The notes under the pieces are model-generated. The model was not told where the DNA came from and searched no databases. It worked only from the letters and a program-made list of their open reading frames with translations. This document shows, one piece after another, positions 43,355 to 57,766 of a stretch of DNA of 64,000 bases (position 1 is the stretch's first letter; the number at the start of each line of letters is the position of its first letter). This DNA comes from Magnolia sinica (taxonomy: Eukaryota > Streptophyta > Magnoliopsida > Magnoliales > Magnoliaceae): positions 39,251,501 to 39,315,500 of the forward strand of contig NC_080574.1 of assembly GCF_029962835.1 (NCBI RefSeq), read 5' to 3'. The position numbers were made by a program, and so were the translations under genes.

Positions 43355-46300
43355 TTAAAGAGAATCGCCTTTGAAATACCTCTCAAAGCATTTCTCTTCC
43401 CTCCAGTATCTATGTACAACTTTATATACTTCAATTAAGAGCTTCGGAAATCGACTTGCAAAGTAGCCATAATATCCGTCGGGAACTGGTCCAAGAAGTT
43501 TCTGAGATATCAATCAGACAACCGAAACTGATTTCAGTATATGAAATGAAATGGAAAAAATAATGATGAAGTACAAAAATGTCGTTAAAGAGCATGATGA
43601 TGTTTTCAATACAGATAATGTTTAACCCATGAAAACCATCTCAATAACAAAGACAATAACCACAATATGATTAAACACCAGAAAAAAAAAAAAAAAAAAA
43701 ACTTGCAAACTGATGTTCATTGTATGGCCGAGGGGACAAATACTACTGTATTAGAGCAACTCAAGAATAGCTACATTGTGAAGAGTCTCAAGACAAGACA
43801 TGAGTGCTGATGATACTGGTTGGAGATAAAGACCATGACTAAAGGCAGTCCACACTGGTATGGTATTATTACACAACCAGCTTGGTCCACAAACTACCAT
43901 TGAAGGAAAAACTAGGATCCGACCACAGATTTGATACCCACACATTACACAATAGGTCCCCATCATTTCATGGGTTGGTACACCATTTCCACCATTCAAA
44001 AGTAGTGGATAGAAACTAATTCAGCAATCCCATGGACCACACCATCAAGGTATTCCATAACGGTAATGGTGTCCATAATGGCCGCCATTGTTACCTTTTT
44101 GATACGGGCTAAAACGGCCATTACAGCCCCCGTAACGGCTGTTACGGTCTCTTTTTTTATTTAAAAAAAATAAATAAATTCCGGAAAAACATGTATCGGC
44201 CCCTTAATGGACCGTTATGGGGCTGTTACAGCCTTTACAGGTGGGCATAATGGGATAATGGACCATTGCAGCCTCTATGGGGGGTATAATGGGCTGAATT
44301 GGTGTGCTGTAACAGCCTTTACGAGTCATTTTTTCCGTAAAGGCCGTTACGGCCTTTATGACCCCATAACGTGTAATGGTTGCCACCGTTACCTTTACAT
44401 AACGGCCTTTACGGCCCCATAACAGCCGTTACGGCACACCATGCACCCCATCCTTCTCCCCTGATTTGTTGTGTGATAAACCTTGTAAGGAAAGGAGTAT
44501 TTGTTTTTTACTGCATAAATGACATGAATGACTGGCTACGAAAGAAAGCACAAAAACAAAGATACGACTCGCTGCTTTAACAATCTATACTCTCCAACCA
44601 CCTACAGTAGCAAAGCCTTGGAAGCAACTACCACCACAAGTTCAATGACATAAGTACCTGTAAAGTCTTTCTGGTCCAAGTTGAAATTAAGAAGCGGACA
44701 ATTTCAACTTGGAGCTTGATAAAGAAGAGATTGCAAACATGTTCTTGTTGATGTGAGAATACAAACCTGTACATCATTTGGAAGCTCTCCATAATGATTA
44801 AGCTTGTTTCTAATGACACGTAGCAGATCACGAGTGCTATCATACTTGTAACGTCTATAGCGACCAATGTTTGTAATAAATGCAGCTTCCATCTTATCAT
44901 CCCACTTCCCACCTAAAGCAATCGGTGCAACATTCTCTATTGTTTTCAGAATATCAGATTCACTCTCATCCTCTAACTCTATCTTGTCACTGGCATCCCG
45001 CAGAAAAGAAAGGTGTTTCTCATAATTCCAAAAGAAAGGGTGATGCAATACCTCCTTTGCCTTTGGCCTGGCAACAGTTTTAAAGAGCATTATCAACAGC
45101 ACAACCATTTTTTCTTTTTCGTTTTCTTTTTCTTTCTTCACCACTAACCAACAATACAATCTTAGAAATGAAAACAATCAAACACACTAGTAATTCAAGA
45201 AAGCAGATAAAGAAGGTTTTCTTGCCTCTGTTGCGGGTCAGGGTGTAACAAATGGGAGAAAAGATGTACAGCTTCTGGAATATGCTCCACCAAGAAAAGG
45301 TCGACATGATTATTGGCAATGTTTACATCACGTTCAAGAGATTCACCAAATGGGTGCTTACCACCGGTAATGCATGAGAAAAGGAGACAGCCTAAACTAA
45401 ATAAATCCACTGCACGCGTTTGACGCCCCTGCAGAAGTTGCTCAGGTGCTCGCCACCCTGAACTGCCACAGCCTGCAAATAAGCATTAACCAAATGTAGT
45501 GATTTGTGATCGTGTGAACATTCCAATATTTTTATACCATTAGAAGACATCAATAACAGAACTACTGAGATTTAACATGTATCTCTACCTCCAGTATAAT
45601 GGCCAAAAGAAGACATGTCCCCATGAAGGCGCTTGCTTATACCCATATCAGAAAGTTTTGCACGTAAAGATTCTTCACCACTTATTAACACATTCTGAGG
45701 CTTTAAATCCCGATGTATGATTCCCATTTTATGTAAGTGTGCAAGCCCAGAAACAACATCCCTGCATCAAATGAGAGTTGAGAGTAGAAAGTAAGACAAG
45801 TATAAATCAATCCAGCACACATGGAAAAACCAAATGTTAAGTGAAGAAATTAACATCAATGATAAGGTTTTTAGAGAGAGAGAGAGAGAGATCAGCCATA
45901 ATGATCTATGTTGGTGACTCCTCTCCCCACTTCGGAGAGCTGTTAAGCAGTCTTCCAACAGTAGAATAATAGGAAGCCAAGAGAAGGAGAGTCATCAGCT
46001 GGGAAGGACTTCAGATATGGATGGGTGAGCACCAGCCCTCCCTCCCTCCTCAATTATCTATTGAATTCTGGCTAGGGAGGTAGCTCAGATCCTCTCCAAG
46101 TGGAGATACGTTGAAAGTAATGCTTATTGCTGACACAAGAACAATGGACTTCTAGCTAGCAACTAATGCCAAAATTTTGAACATTAACCAATTGGTGGTT
46201 CAGAGGCAGCCCTCCCTCCTTCAATTTTCTATTGAATTCTGGATAGGGAGGTAGCTCAGATCCTCTCCAACTGGAGATACGTTGAAAGTAATGCTTATTG

Positions 46301-49300
46301 CTGACACAAGAACAATGGACTTCTAGCTAGCAACAAAACCCAAAATTTTGAACATTAACTAATTGGTGGTTCAGAGGCTTCCCTACCCATATATAACCAT
46401 TGTTTGAATTATCTCCGATATTATTGTTATCTCCAGCTTGGCGATGCCGATGACACTGATAGTGATACCGATAACACCAGTACTATTAGAAATTCCAGGC
46501 ATCAACAATGTATCGCCTATATTTTCAATTGTGTAAATTATAGGCGTTGCTTATATTGCCAATGTATCGATATTGCCAATATTTTCAACTGCGTAAATTA
46601 CAAGTAACGCTTGCATCACAAGTGTATCAACGATATTTCAATAATATCACCAACGTAAAGATATTATAAGTAACGCTTGCATCACAGAAAGTTTGTTTAT
46701 TTCAATAATAATTTCATTTTTTATGAGCACATTGTTGAATGCAATTTTCAATTTGCCATTGCTAATATTGATAATATCTCAATATTATCGTTATCACAAC
46801 ATGCACAATATAAAGACCACAATCTTTCGTTTCCTTTCCAGTTGTTGATGATATTTTGGCAAAATATCATGAGTTGCCGATATTTTGCAATATTGATGGA
46901 AGGTTGGACGGATGATTGGATGGTTAGATGGGATGGATAGGATGGTTAGACTGTTTCTTACGACCACACATGCTTTTAAGTCCCCATTAAATGGAAACTT
47001 ACAGTGTATACATTCTTTTTGCAAACTTTTTATTCCTAACTATTCAAATGTATATTTTAGCATCTCCTGAAGTTTCACTGAAAATTTTACCATTTTTCCC
47101 ATGTTTTCCCGCATTTTCAATTATCAGCGATATCGATGTCGTTTCCGTATCCCCGGCTAGTGAAACTTGTAGCGATATTGATACTTCAAACACTGTATAT
47201 AACTAATACCTAAGCATGAGCGCGACGAACCAACTGTTCATCAAATGTTCATTTTCATTACAGATGTAGTAATTCTTCTGATTCGATATCGTTTCCATAT
47301 CCCTGGCTAGTGAAACTTGTAGCGACATTGATACTTCAAACACTGTATATAACTAATCCCTAAGCATGAGCGCAACGAAACAACTGTTCATCAAATGTTC
47401 ATTTTCATTACAGATGTAGTAATTCTTCTGATTCATTTTTTTCTTTTTTCTTTTTTCTCTGAAAGGTATTCTTCTTCATGTTCCAACAGAAATTGTGGAT
47501 TCCAAACCAACTGCAAATTCATGGATTCATTAGAGGCTGTCAAAGGGGCAATGAAGCAATGAAGGTTTTTATATTGATACAAAAATGAGGGGTCCTTTTG
47601 AACATTTACTTTTTCCCACACTATGAAAGCTTATGGAGCGAGAGAATTAATAGAATATTGGAGAGTGATGCCCATTGTGTAATTATCAGCATTATTCACA
47701 AACTATCTAAAAGCATGGTGCTTCCCATGCTCATGTGGAAGGCTGGACCTTGGGTTGGACGATATCTATTAGAAACTAATTGAACTGCAGCTCCATCGAA
47801 GCAACCATGGGTACCCGAATCTAGCGTAGTTTGAGCATATTTTCATTAACAAGCATGAGACAATGATAACAAGCTTACATGAACTTGGTGATGAAATTGG
47901 AATCTCCAATGAAGGATAGATTCGGGACTGGACATTAATAGCCACAAATTCTCTTTGATGTTATTCAAAGGTTAAAGCACAGACCTTTTTTCCATGAAAA
48001 TAGAATAGTCATCTGACAAGATATTCAGTATTATATAAGGTTTTGATACCATCATTGTTTCAGCTCTAAAGGAAAATAATAGTTCATGCTCGAAGATTTA
48101 GATAACATGGGATGTCCTAGGTTTATACAGAAAAAGTTATTACTATGAGGGTAATATAGCTTTATTATTTATTAATGGTAGTAACTTGTTTAACGGCAAT
48201 TTTCTTATTAATATTAGTAAACCTACAATATCGATTAGAGAAAACAATTCACACAGCGATGCAGCAGATATGCAGCAAGTAACATTAGCAAACAAATGCA
48301 AGTGTATGGACATAGGACGACAACATTCAAAAAGTGAGGATTTCACACGGGTCCTTGCATGCCCCGAGAAAAATGTACATGTAGTCACATGCATGATGCA
48401 TTTAAGCATCCATAAACACACCCAAATTGTCATTAGTCAAACAAGGCTAAAAATCTTATCATTGTCATCATTTATTTATTTATTTGATAAGCAATGATAA
48501 ATTATATTCAAGGAAAAAACAGTAATACAAGGCGATGCAACCATTACTCGACAAATTTTATTGAATTAGAGAAAGTAATTCATGTGGCAATGAATCACGA
48601 ACTCAGCGGATGCATTAGCAAACAAATGCAAGTGTGTGGATCGATATGAATGACGCCATACAAAACTAAGGACTTCACATGGCTCCATGCATGCCCAAAA
48701 ATAAATGTAAATACAGTCACATGCATGATACATTTAACCATCGACAAACACAGTGATTAGTAAAGGCCGAAAATATTATCATTGTCATTATTTTATTTTA
48801 TTTATTTGATAAGCAAAGACAAATTTTATTCAAGGCAAACACAGAAATACAAGGCTAAAAGATATCCATTAAGATAATCGATAGGATTTAGGCAAACTCA
48901 GATCTATCAACACCATCCTTTGCAAGCACGTCTACTATTGAATTAGCCTATTGAGAAATATGGTTAAAGAAGTAATTCAAATGCACACAGCATAAAACAA
49001 GAAGGGAACAATCTGATCATGGACACCTAGCACAACTTCGATATTCAGAATCATATCATCATACAGTATACTGCAACTTCATTATCGTTAACCATATCAC
49101 ATTCTGATCAAGACCAGATGGAGATAGGAAGTGGCTCCACTTGATCCCAATGCCTCCTGGGAAAAAGCAAATATGCCTACTTCCATCGCCCCTTTAGGCC
49201 TTTTGCTAGATTGTGACAAGATTAATAGCAAAATATAGCAATTGTTATCTGGGCTCCAAAAACTGAATCGAGTTATAAAAATAAATTAAATAAATAAGAA

Positions 49301-52300
49301 GGAATCCCTTCAAGCTTCAACTAACCTCATCAGTTTTAACAGAAGGGATGAAGGATATCCATTTGCTTTCCACAGTTCAATATCCTTGTTGATTCCCTGG
49401 ATCAGGTCCAACCGAACACTGTATTCCCTAATAGAGTTTGAAGCCAGAGTTTTACAAAATAACGGGCCTGATGAATTTTCTGAGCATACTTGAATCAAAT
49501 CATCAAGGCTGCAACTACAACGCTCCAGCGAAAGATAAACAAAATCCAAATCCCGCTCCACTCCATACAGCCGAACAATATTTGGATGCTCACTAGATGC
49601 CATAAGATTTTCAATCTCTTTAAAAGCAATATCATTATGGGCAAGCACTAGGCGTTTGACAGCAACTTTTATGGGACGTTCATAAACGCCATAAACTCCC
49701 TCAAAGACAACTGTACCATTGCTTCCTTTAGCAATTTCAATATTGGACACAAAAAGTTTACCAACCCAACGACCTTTACCATCTTCATAAGCTTTTGTAA
49801 GGTTCATCGATGATTCCCAATCATTCGTCTCCACATTTCTAAGCGTACTATTCTTCACATCTTCACTTGATGTATGTTCATCTGGCCTGTTAACGATGAC
49901 ACCATTCTTAATGGTTCCCACTCTGCGAGCCTTTTTTCTTTTGGAAACTCCATCTTGCTTCCTACTCAAATCAGTCAATTGCATATTGGATTTATCTTTT
50001 TTATTCCCCATCAAATGACGCCATGCTACCAAACAAGATTGCACTAGAATGAGAAAAGCATTCGTCACTTTATAACCAAAATTATGGCCCACCAAGGCAG
50101 CCACAAGACAAATGAAACAAATATGTACATAACTCCAACCAATAACTTCAGGAATGCTTGTGACATTCAAGTGATGAGCATCATCTATTTCCATAAGAGT
50201 ATTATTATCAGTATCACGTGAGTTTTTAAAATCGTCGAACAGTCTTTGATTTTCACCATGAGGATCTAAGATTGAAGGATTTGAAGTCTCAGGAGGGGGT
50301 AAAGGGAGCACTTCGCCTTCACGATGAGATTCTAGTAGATTATTAAGCCGAAAATAGACCATATCACGATCACAAATACGGTAAACAATGGCCGGTATGT
50401 CACAAGGTAGTGGCATCTCAAAATCACCTTGATATTCCAAAGCAAGCTGATCCTCTGAATTGAAAGGTAGCCCATCAAAAGATTTACCTAAACCCTGACA
50501 TGAATAAACAGCACTAATTTCTGCAACTGTCGTGTTCCACAAAATCTTGCTCGAGTTAGGATGAAAACACTGCAGGGTGTAATCTTCCCTCTTGATGAAA
50601 AGTAGCTCAAATGTCTTTGAGTCTGCAAAACTGGATTTTATCCAATCTTCCACGCCTTGCTTGAACAAAACTAGCTTCGCTTCATCACTTTGCACCCCTA
50701 CCACTGGTTGAATGTCAGTCAGTTGAAATGTGCGAATTACTCTTCCACTTTTGGCATCAACAATGAATACGGTTGTTGTCTTTGACCCAAGGATAACACT
50801 TCCATCCGCTGATATATGTGGTGTACGATCAACATATTCCCTAGCTGTCAACTGGAGTCTCTGAAGCATAAAGAGAAAAACAACAATGAAGCCCAAAATA
50901 CAGTTTAAAAAAATAAAACTTCTATTATGATACAAACATGAGGATTTCTCAAGTCCTCATGCATAAGAATGTAAATCGTGTGATGATGCACCCAGTCGGT
51001 AGGTGAGGAACTCAGTTGATCTAATGGCCTCACTATGACTGGCAGTGGCCCATCCCATATTGGAAGATCCTAACCCTACAGTCAATGGCCTACAAAAAAT
51101 AAAAATAAAAAAGGTTAAGAAAAAAATATATCACAATTACCTAGGAAAAGGCCAAAGATTGGATTGACTAGGATTTAATCTGGTTGATTTTTGGGATGTC
51201 CATCTCCAGGGTCCATCAAATCAACAATATGGGTCATTGAACAATGGGCCCAAAATGTCGACGGGCACAACAAGACACCATTCATGACATATGCATCAGC
51301 ATTTGATAATTCTTATATAAACATACCATTTTACCAAAGAGCTTTGTGTGCTCGTACAGGTACCCATCATCCCCACCTTCAATAAAATAGTTTTCCAGAT
51401 AAGGTCTTGATTCATTTTGTTCACCAATTCCATTACCAAATTCATCATCACTGCCATGGTCAGAAAAAGCCTGATATGAAGAAGAAAGTGCAGGGCCTAA
51501 ATCGAGTGACCAGTGGACTTTCCCAGAATTAAGATCCACTAAATAAATTGTACCATCCGAGGAAGCAATAAGGGAAGGATGATGCTTACTGTTTCAAACA
51601 ATACAAAGGAGTAAGAATTTATACTATAAAAAAGAAAGGACAAAATACCAAGATGGTGAGGACGAAGATACCGAGACATAAAGAATATTTATATACATAT
51701 AAAACTATGTAAGAAAAATCTCCATGTCATATTCATTAGTCACAAAAAAAAGATAACATGCCAACTAAATGGATGCGTGAAGCCAAAATTGGCACGCATA
51801 ACACATTCTCCATGTCATATAGTGCCAATGTTTTAAATATCGATGATATGGGCCGATATATCTTGTATCCCACCTGTGTGATACGAAACGCACAGGTAGT
51901 GTCGAAATATCCCACATGTTCAATATAGAGAGCATTTTCAAAATTTTAACCCTTTTTTGTTGAAATTGTGTTAAATCAGTGTCAAATGGTTACAAATTCA
52001 GTGATTATTCATGTTTTGCACGAAAAATCATAGAGTTGGAGCTTTGATTTCGATATCCATTAGTTCTTCATGTTTTCCATGATTATTTTTTTTTGGAAAA
52101 TTTCCTTCAATCACTTGTCAATTGAAACCAATTTCGAAGTATTTAGGAGTATTTGAAGAAATGATCATCACATACAGTCTATTTTTGAAAATTGAGTGTA
52201 CGTGGTACAATTTGAGGAAAATTGAGGAAAATTCGAAAATTTCCTAATTTCTCCCAAATTGCTTGCAATCTTGCATTCCAAACATGAAATCAAGCATGTA

Positions 52301-55300
52301 TGAGGGCTGATTTACTGATTTGTTAAGTCCTTGTCAATTTTGGAAAAAAAAAAAAAAAATCTCTTTTTAATTAAAAATTATTAACATATTAATTTTTTTT
52401 AAAATTTCCCTCAACCAATTGTTAATTGAGACTAATTTCAAAGTATCAAGGAGTGTTTGATGAAATGATCATCACATACACTTTAAATGTTATGCATTCA
52501 ATTTGAATATGGTTGCATTAGTTCATTTAGACAGGCATAGGTTAGGACCCTATACAAAGGAAACCTATTATGTGCACTTCTTTTTTCAGATGTTATGATT
52601 TAAAAGTGTATTAAGGTATTTTTTAACAATCCCTGAAGTTTCATTGAAAAATTCAACCATTCCCCAATGTTTCCACATCCCAAAAAGTGCAATAAAGTAC
52701 CCAATACAAATGATATATTCCGTGCGATAACCGATATGTATCTTTATCCCAAGGATGCAATGCATAATGCGATACCGATATTTCGAACACTGTATAGTGT
52801 TATCGTAAAGGTTTTGCAGCTGCATTAGGTGAGCCCAAGGCTTACCCCATAAGGGCTAGTATCCCTCTAGTGGCTAGTCATGCTTGAAGCATATGCCCAG
52901 AGGGGGTCCACGCCCTCTCAACCGCACCTTATATCTCCTCAAAGGCTCTGCCTTATACAAGCTCATGGATCCTTTATACAATGGGACTATATCAATCCCC
53001 CTCAAATGGTGAGTTCATTCTAGTTATTTATTTTATTCATATGATGCATGTATCTACCATTATTTATGCTTTGCCTTAGAATGAAGAGAATTTTCCCATG
53101 AAATGTAATTAAGGGCTTGTGCCAAACCACAACTTGAAATACAATGTCTATCCGAAAGAGCACCATTAGTGTTGTTATTTCCCCTTACTTGCTCCCATGT
53201 TATCCAATACATAGTCAAATGTTGATTGAACTACATGCATAGGCAATGCCATGCACTAACCTCATTATTATATTGCATAAATGCAGCCCTACCACAGAGT
53301 CATGACTACAAGCTCATTGCATACACGAGCACAACTCTACGCTCCCTACCTGCCTAGACACAGCTCTAGGCTTCCTGTCTCACGCAAGGCATAGCATTAT
53401 ATTGTTTGTCTCGTACCTAGCACAAAACAATACATATACTTCTAATTTCTCTCATTTTAGTGAAAGCTCTTTACTGTTACTCCATGAAGTAGACTTATTG
53501 TCAAACCAAGTAAATCTTTGTGCTCTTATCTTTTTGTGGTTTGATTGGGGGGGGGGCAATGGTCTTCACCATAGGTTTGCTCCCTATAGGTGAGGGTTCG
53601 ATTCCCCTCCTTGGCTTTACCTGATACATGTTGTTGTGGGTGATTGCGTGTATCCACAGGGATTAGTCTCACTTCAAAAAAGAGGTGGGGACACCCTGTG
53701 TCTTGAAAAAATATATATATATCAATGATATCAGCAGAAATATCCCATGATATATCTTGTATCCCACCTATGCGATACGAAACACATAGGTAGTGCCAAT
53801 ATATCCCACATGTTCAATCCAATGAGCATTTTCAAAAAATTTATCCCTTTTTTTGTTGAAATTATGTTAAATCAGTGCCAAATGGTTACCAATCTATTGG
53901 TTCTTCATGTTTTGTACAAAAATAAAAAATAAAAATTCATGGAGTTTGAGCTTGGATTTCGATATCCATTGGTTCTTCATGTTCTCCATGTTTTTGTTTA
54001 GAAATTTTCCTTCAACCAGCTATCAACTGAGACTAATTTTGAAGTATTTAAGACTATTTGATGAATTGATCATCTCATACACTCTAATTTCGAAATTTGA
54101 GTGTAGGTGGTTCAATTTGGGAAAAATTGAGGAAAATCCAAAATTTCCCCAATTTCTCCCAGACCATTTGCAATATTGCATTCCAAACATGAAATCAAGC
54201 ATGTATGAGGGCTGATCTACTGATTTGTTAAGTCTTTGTCAATTTTCAAAAAATAAAATAATTTTTAATTAAAAAATTTTTAAATATTTTTAAAAATTCA
54301 AAATTTCTCTTCAACCAGCTGCCAATTGAGACTAATTTCTAAGTATTTAAGAATTTTTAATAAAATGATCTTCACATACACTCTAAATGCTATGCATTCA
54401 ATTTGAATATAGTTGCATCAGTTCAGTTAGACAGTGCATAGCTTAGGACCCTATACAAAGGAAACCTATTATGTGCACTTTTTTTATATGTTATAATTTA
54501 AAAATGTGTATTAATGACTTTTTTAATAATCCTTGAAGTTTCATTGAAAAATTCAACCATTTTTCCAATGTTATCCTATGTTTTTCAAAAAGTGTATTAA
54601 ATTACCCAATACAAACGATATATCCCGTGCGATAACCAATATGTATATGTATCCCAAGGATGCGATACGTAACGCAATACCGATATTTCAAACACTGTAC
54701 AATGTTATCATAAAGGTTTTGCAGCTTGCATTAGGTGGGCCCAAGGCTTACCCCATAAGGGCTTATATCCCCCTAGTGGTTGGTCATGCTTGATGCCTAC
54801 ACCCCTAGGGGCCCGTGCCCTGTCAAACGCACCTTATATCTCCTCAAAGGCTCCACCGGTGTTTGAAATATTAATTTCGCATTACATATTGCATCCTTGG
54901 GATACAGATACGTATCGATTATCGCACGGGATATATCATTTGTATTGGGTAATTTACCACACTTTTTGAAAAACACAGGCAAACATTGGGAAAATGGTTG
55001 ACTTTTTCAATGAAACTTCAAGGATTATTAAAAAAGTCATTAATGCACATTTTTAAATCATAACATCTCAAAAAAAAAAAAAAATTAAATAAATAAAATA
55101 AAATAAAAATTGCACATAATAGGTTTTCTTGTATAGGGTCCTAAGTTATGAGTTGTTTGACTGGAGTAATGCAACTATATTCAAATTGAATGCACAACAA
55201 TTAGGGTGTATGTGATGATCATTTCATCAAATACTCCTAAATACTTCAAAATTAGTCTCAATTGACAGCTGGTTAAAGAGAAATTTCAAAGAAAAAATTA

Positions 55301-56340
55301 ATATTTTGATTTTTTATTAATCTTTAATTAAAAATAATTTTATTTTCCAAAATTTGACGGGTACTTAACAAATCAGTAGATAACCCTCGTACATGCTTTA
55401 TTTCATGTTTGGAGTGCAACATCGCAAGCAATTTGGGAGAAATTGGAAAAATTATGAATTTTTCACAAATCAAACCTACGCTTGAATTTCGAAATTAGAG
55501 TATATGTGATGATCATTTCATCAAATACTTTGAAATTAGTCTCAATTGACAGCTAGTTGAAGGAAAATTTTCGAAAAAAAACATGAAGAACCAATGGATA
55601 TCGATGTCAAAGTTCCAATTCCATGATTTTTCAAGCAAAACATGAAGAACCAATGAATTTATAACCATTTGACACTGATTTAACATAATTTTAACAAAAA
55701 TTGGAAATGCTCACCTAATCAAACATGTGGGATATATTAGCACTACCTGTGCATTTCGTATCGCACAAGTAGGATACAAGATATTTCGTGGGATATATCT
55801 TCGATATTTAAAACATTAGGCTCCACTTTGTACAAGCTCATGGATCCTTTATACAATGGGACTATATTAATCCCCCTCAAATGGTAAGTTCATTCTAGTT
55901 ATTTATTTCATTCATATGATATATGCATTTGCCATTATTTATGTTTTGCCTTAGAATCAAGGGTATTTGCCCATGAAATGTAATTAAGGGCATGTGCCAG
56001 ACCATAGTCTAAAATATATATTTTAACCCATATTAATAAAAGCCTCTTAAAAGGGGCGTGCTTTCTTTCTTTATGCATACCTCGACTATGCTCTACAACT
56101 GCCTATGGAAATCATCCCCAATCCAATCCCCCAAAAATCCATGTCGACAACTGCATACACACATACATACATATGTCCAACCATCCATCCATCTATCCAT
56201 GCATGCATAAGTACACACACTTATACGTTCGTAACACACACACATGTGTGCACATATGCACACGCGTACACAACACATGTACACTCACACACACGTGCCC
56301 CACATGCTCACAAACACGACTACACACGCACAAACACATG

Positions 56341-56388
<48 letters not shown>

Positions 56389-56697
56389 GTACACTCAAAC
56401 ACACATGCCTCACATACTCATACATGCGTAATACACACACTCACACGTGTCCTAGACGTATGACACCCACACACACCCCACCACTCACCTCTCTCTCCCT
56501 TAATCATAACTACCCTCACCCTTCTCTCTCACAGCTCCCACATGTAAACTCCCACCCTTCTCCCAGATGCCACCACTCACCCCTCCCTCTCACAAATCAT
56601 AACCCCTAAATGTTTCCCCAATCCGCTCCCTTAATCCCTCTCTCTCTAACTATAAAACCACACACGCTCCCCACTCCATTCCTCATATGTTCAAGGG

Positions 56698-56746
<49 letters not shown>

Positions 56747-57677
56747 TGCACCCACAACCCAACCCCACTACATTCCTCATATGTCCAAGAGAGAAGTGGA
56801 GAGCGACTTTGCACTCACACCCTATCTAATGAAACCTCATCAAAGCAAGGCCTGTTTGGACAACGGTATTAAATGGTATGGAATTGCATTAGATGGAATT
56901 AACACCATTATTGCACATTGATTACATGTCTAGAAATACCATAGTCTTTTCACCGTCCAATCCCACATTTGGGATCAAACTCTTCCATTGGGTAATATGC
57001 TATTAAGTGAAGCCTGCGTTTGGTGGACCATGGAATTGTAATCAACGGACCGTATTTCACAACTGATGCTGGTCACCTATACACATATGCAACTTGAATG
57101 TCACGTGCAAAGGGCACATATGAATGGACGGCATGGATAAAACACATGCATCAATATGGGGCCCACAAATGTGGATTTCAAAATCCACCAGAAATCTTGC
57201 AATATCCACCATTGGCTCTGGAATATATGATATCAGGATTAATCCAATCCTTCTTGCCATTTCCAAGAATCGGATGGAATATGCACAGGACCAAATGCAA
57301 TTTCATACCACCTAATCCCATCTAACGCCACATGCCAAACAGCCCCTTAAGGATTTGGATCACTTATTGATAGTTATAGATTTTAGTTTCTTGATATTTG
57401 GATTTTATTTGTAATAAGTTTGGATTACGATGATTGTATGTAGATTTTGGTTTGGAAACATTTTAATTATAAAATGGAATTTGTTAGTATTTCCCTTTAT
57501 TTAAATTTTAGCTGAATGTTATGTGATGGATAGTACATTATATGGAGGGTTGTGAACTTAGAAATATTGAGCTGTGCCCTCAGGTGCGATATCGGGTCAA
57601 GCACACCTAGGTGCCAGATTCGGAGCGTGACAGACCGACAGTTGCTTCTGGAATAAGAGCCGTGCCCTCAGGTGAGT

Positions 57678-57766
<89 letters not shown>

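Noticed and set aside
56105-56609. Three overlapping His/Thr/Cys-rich frames of ~100-120 codons
   Set aside because: They read through the (CA)n microsatellite in different frames; composition is dictated by the repeat.
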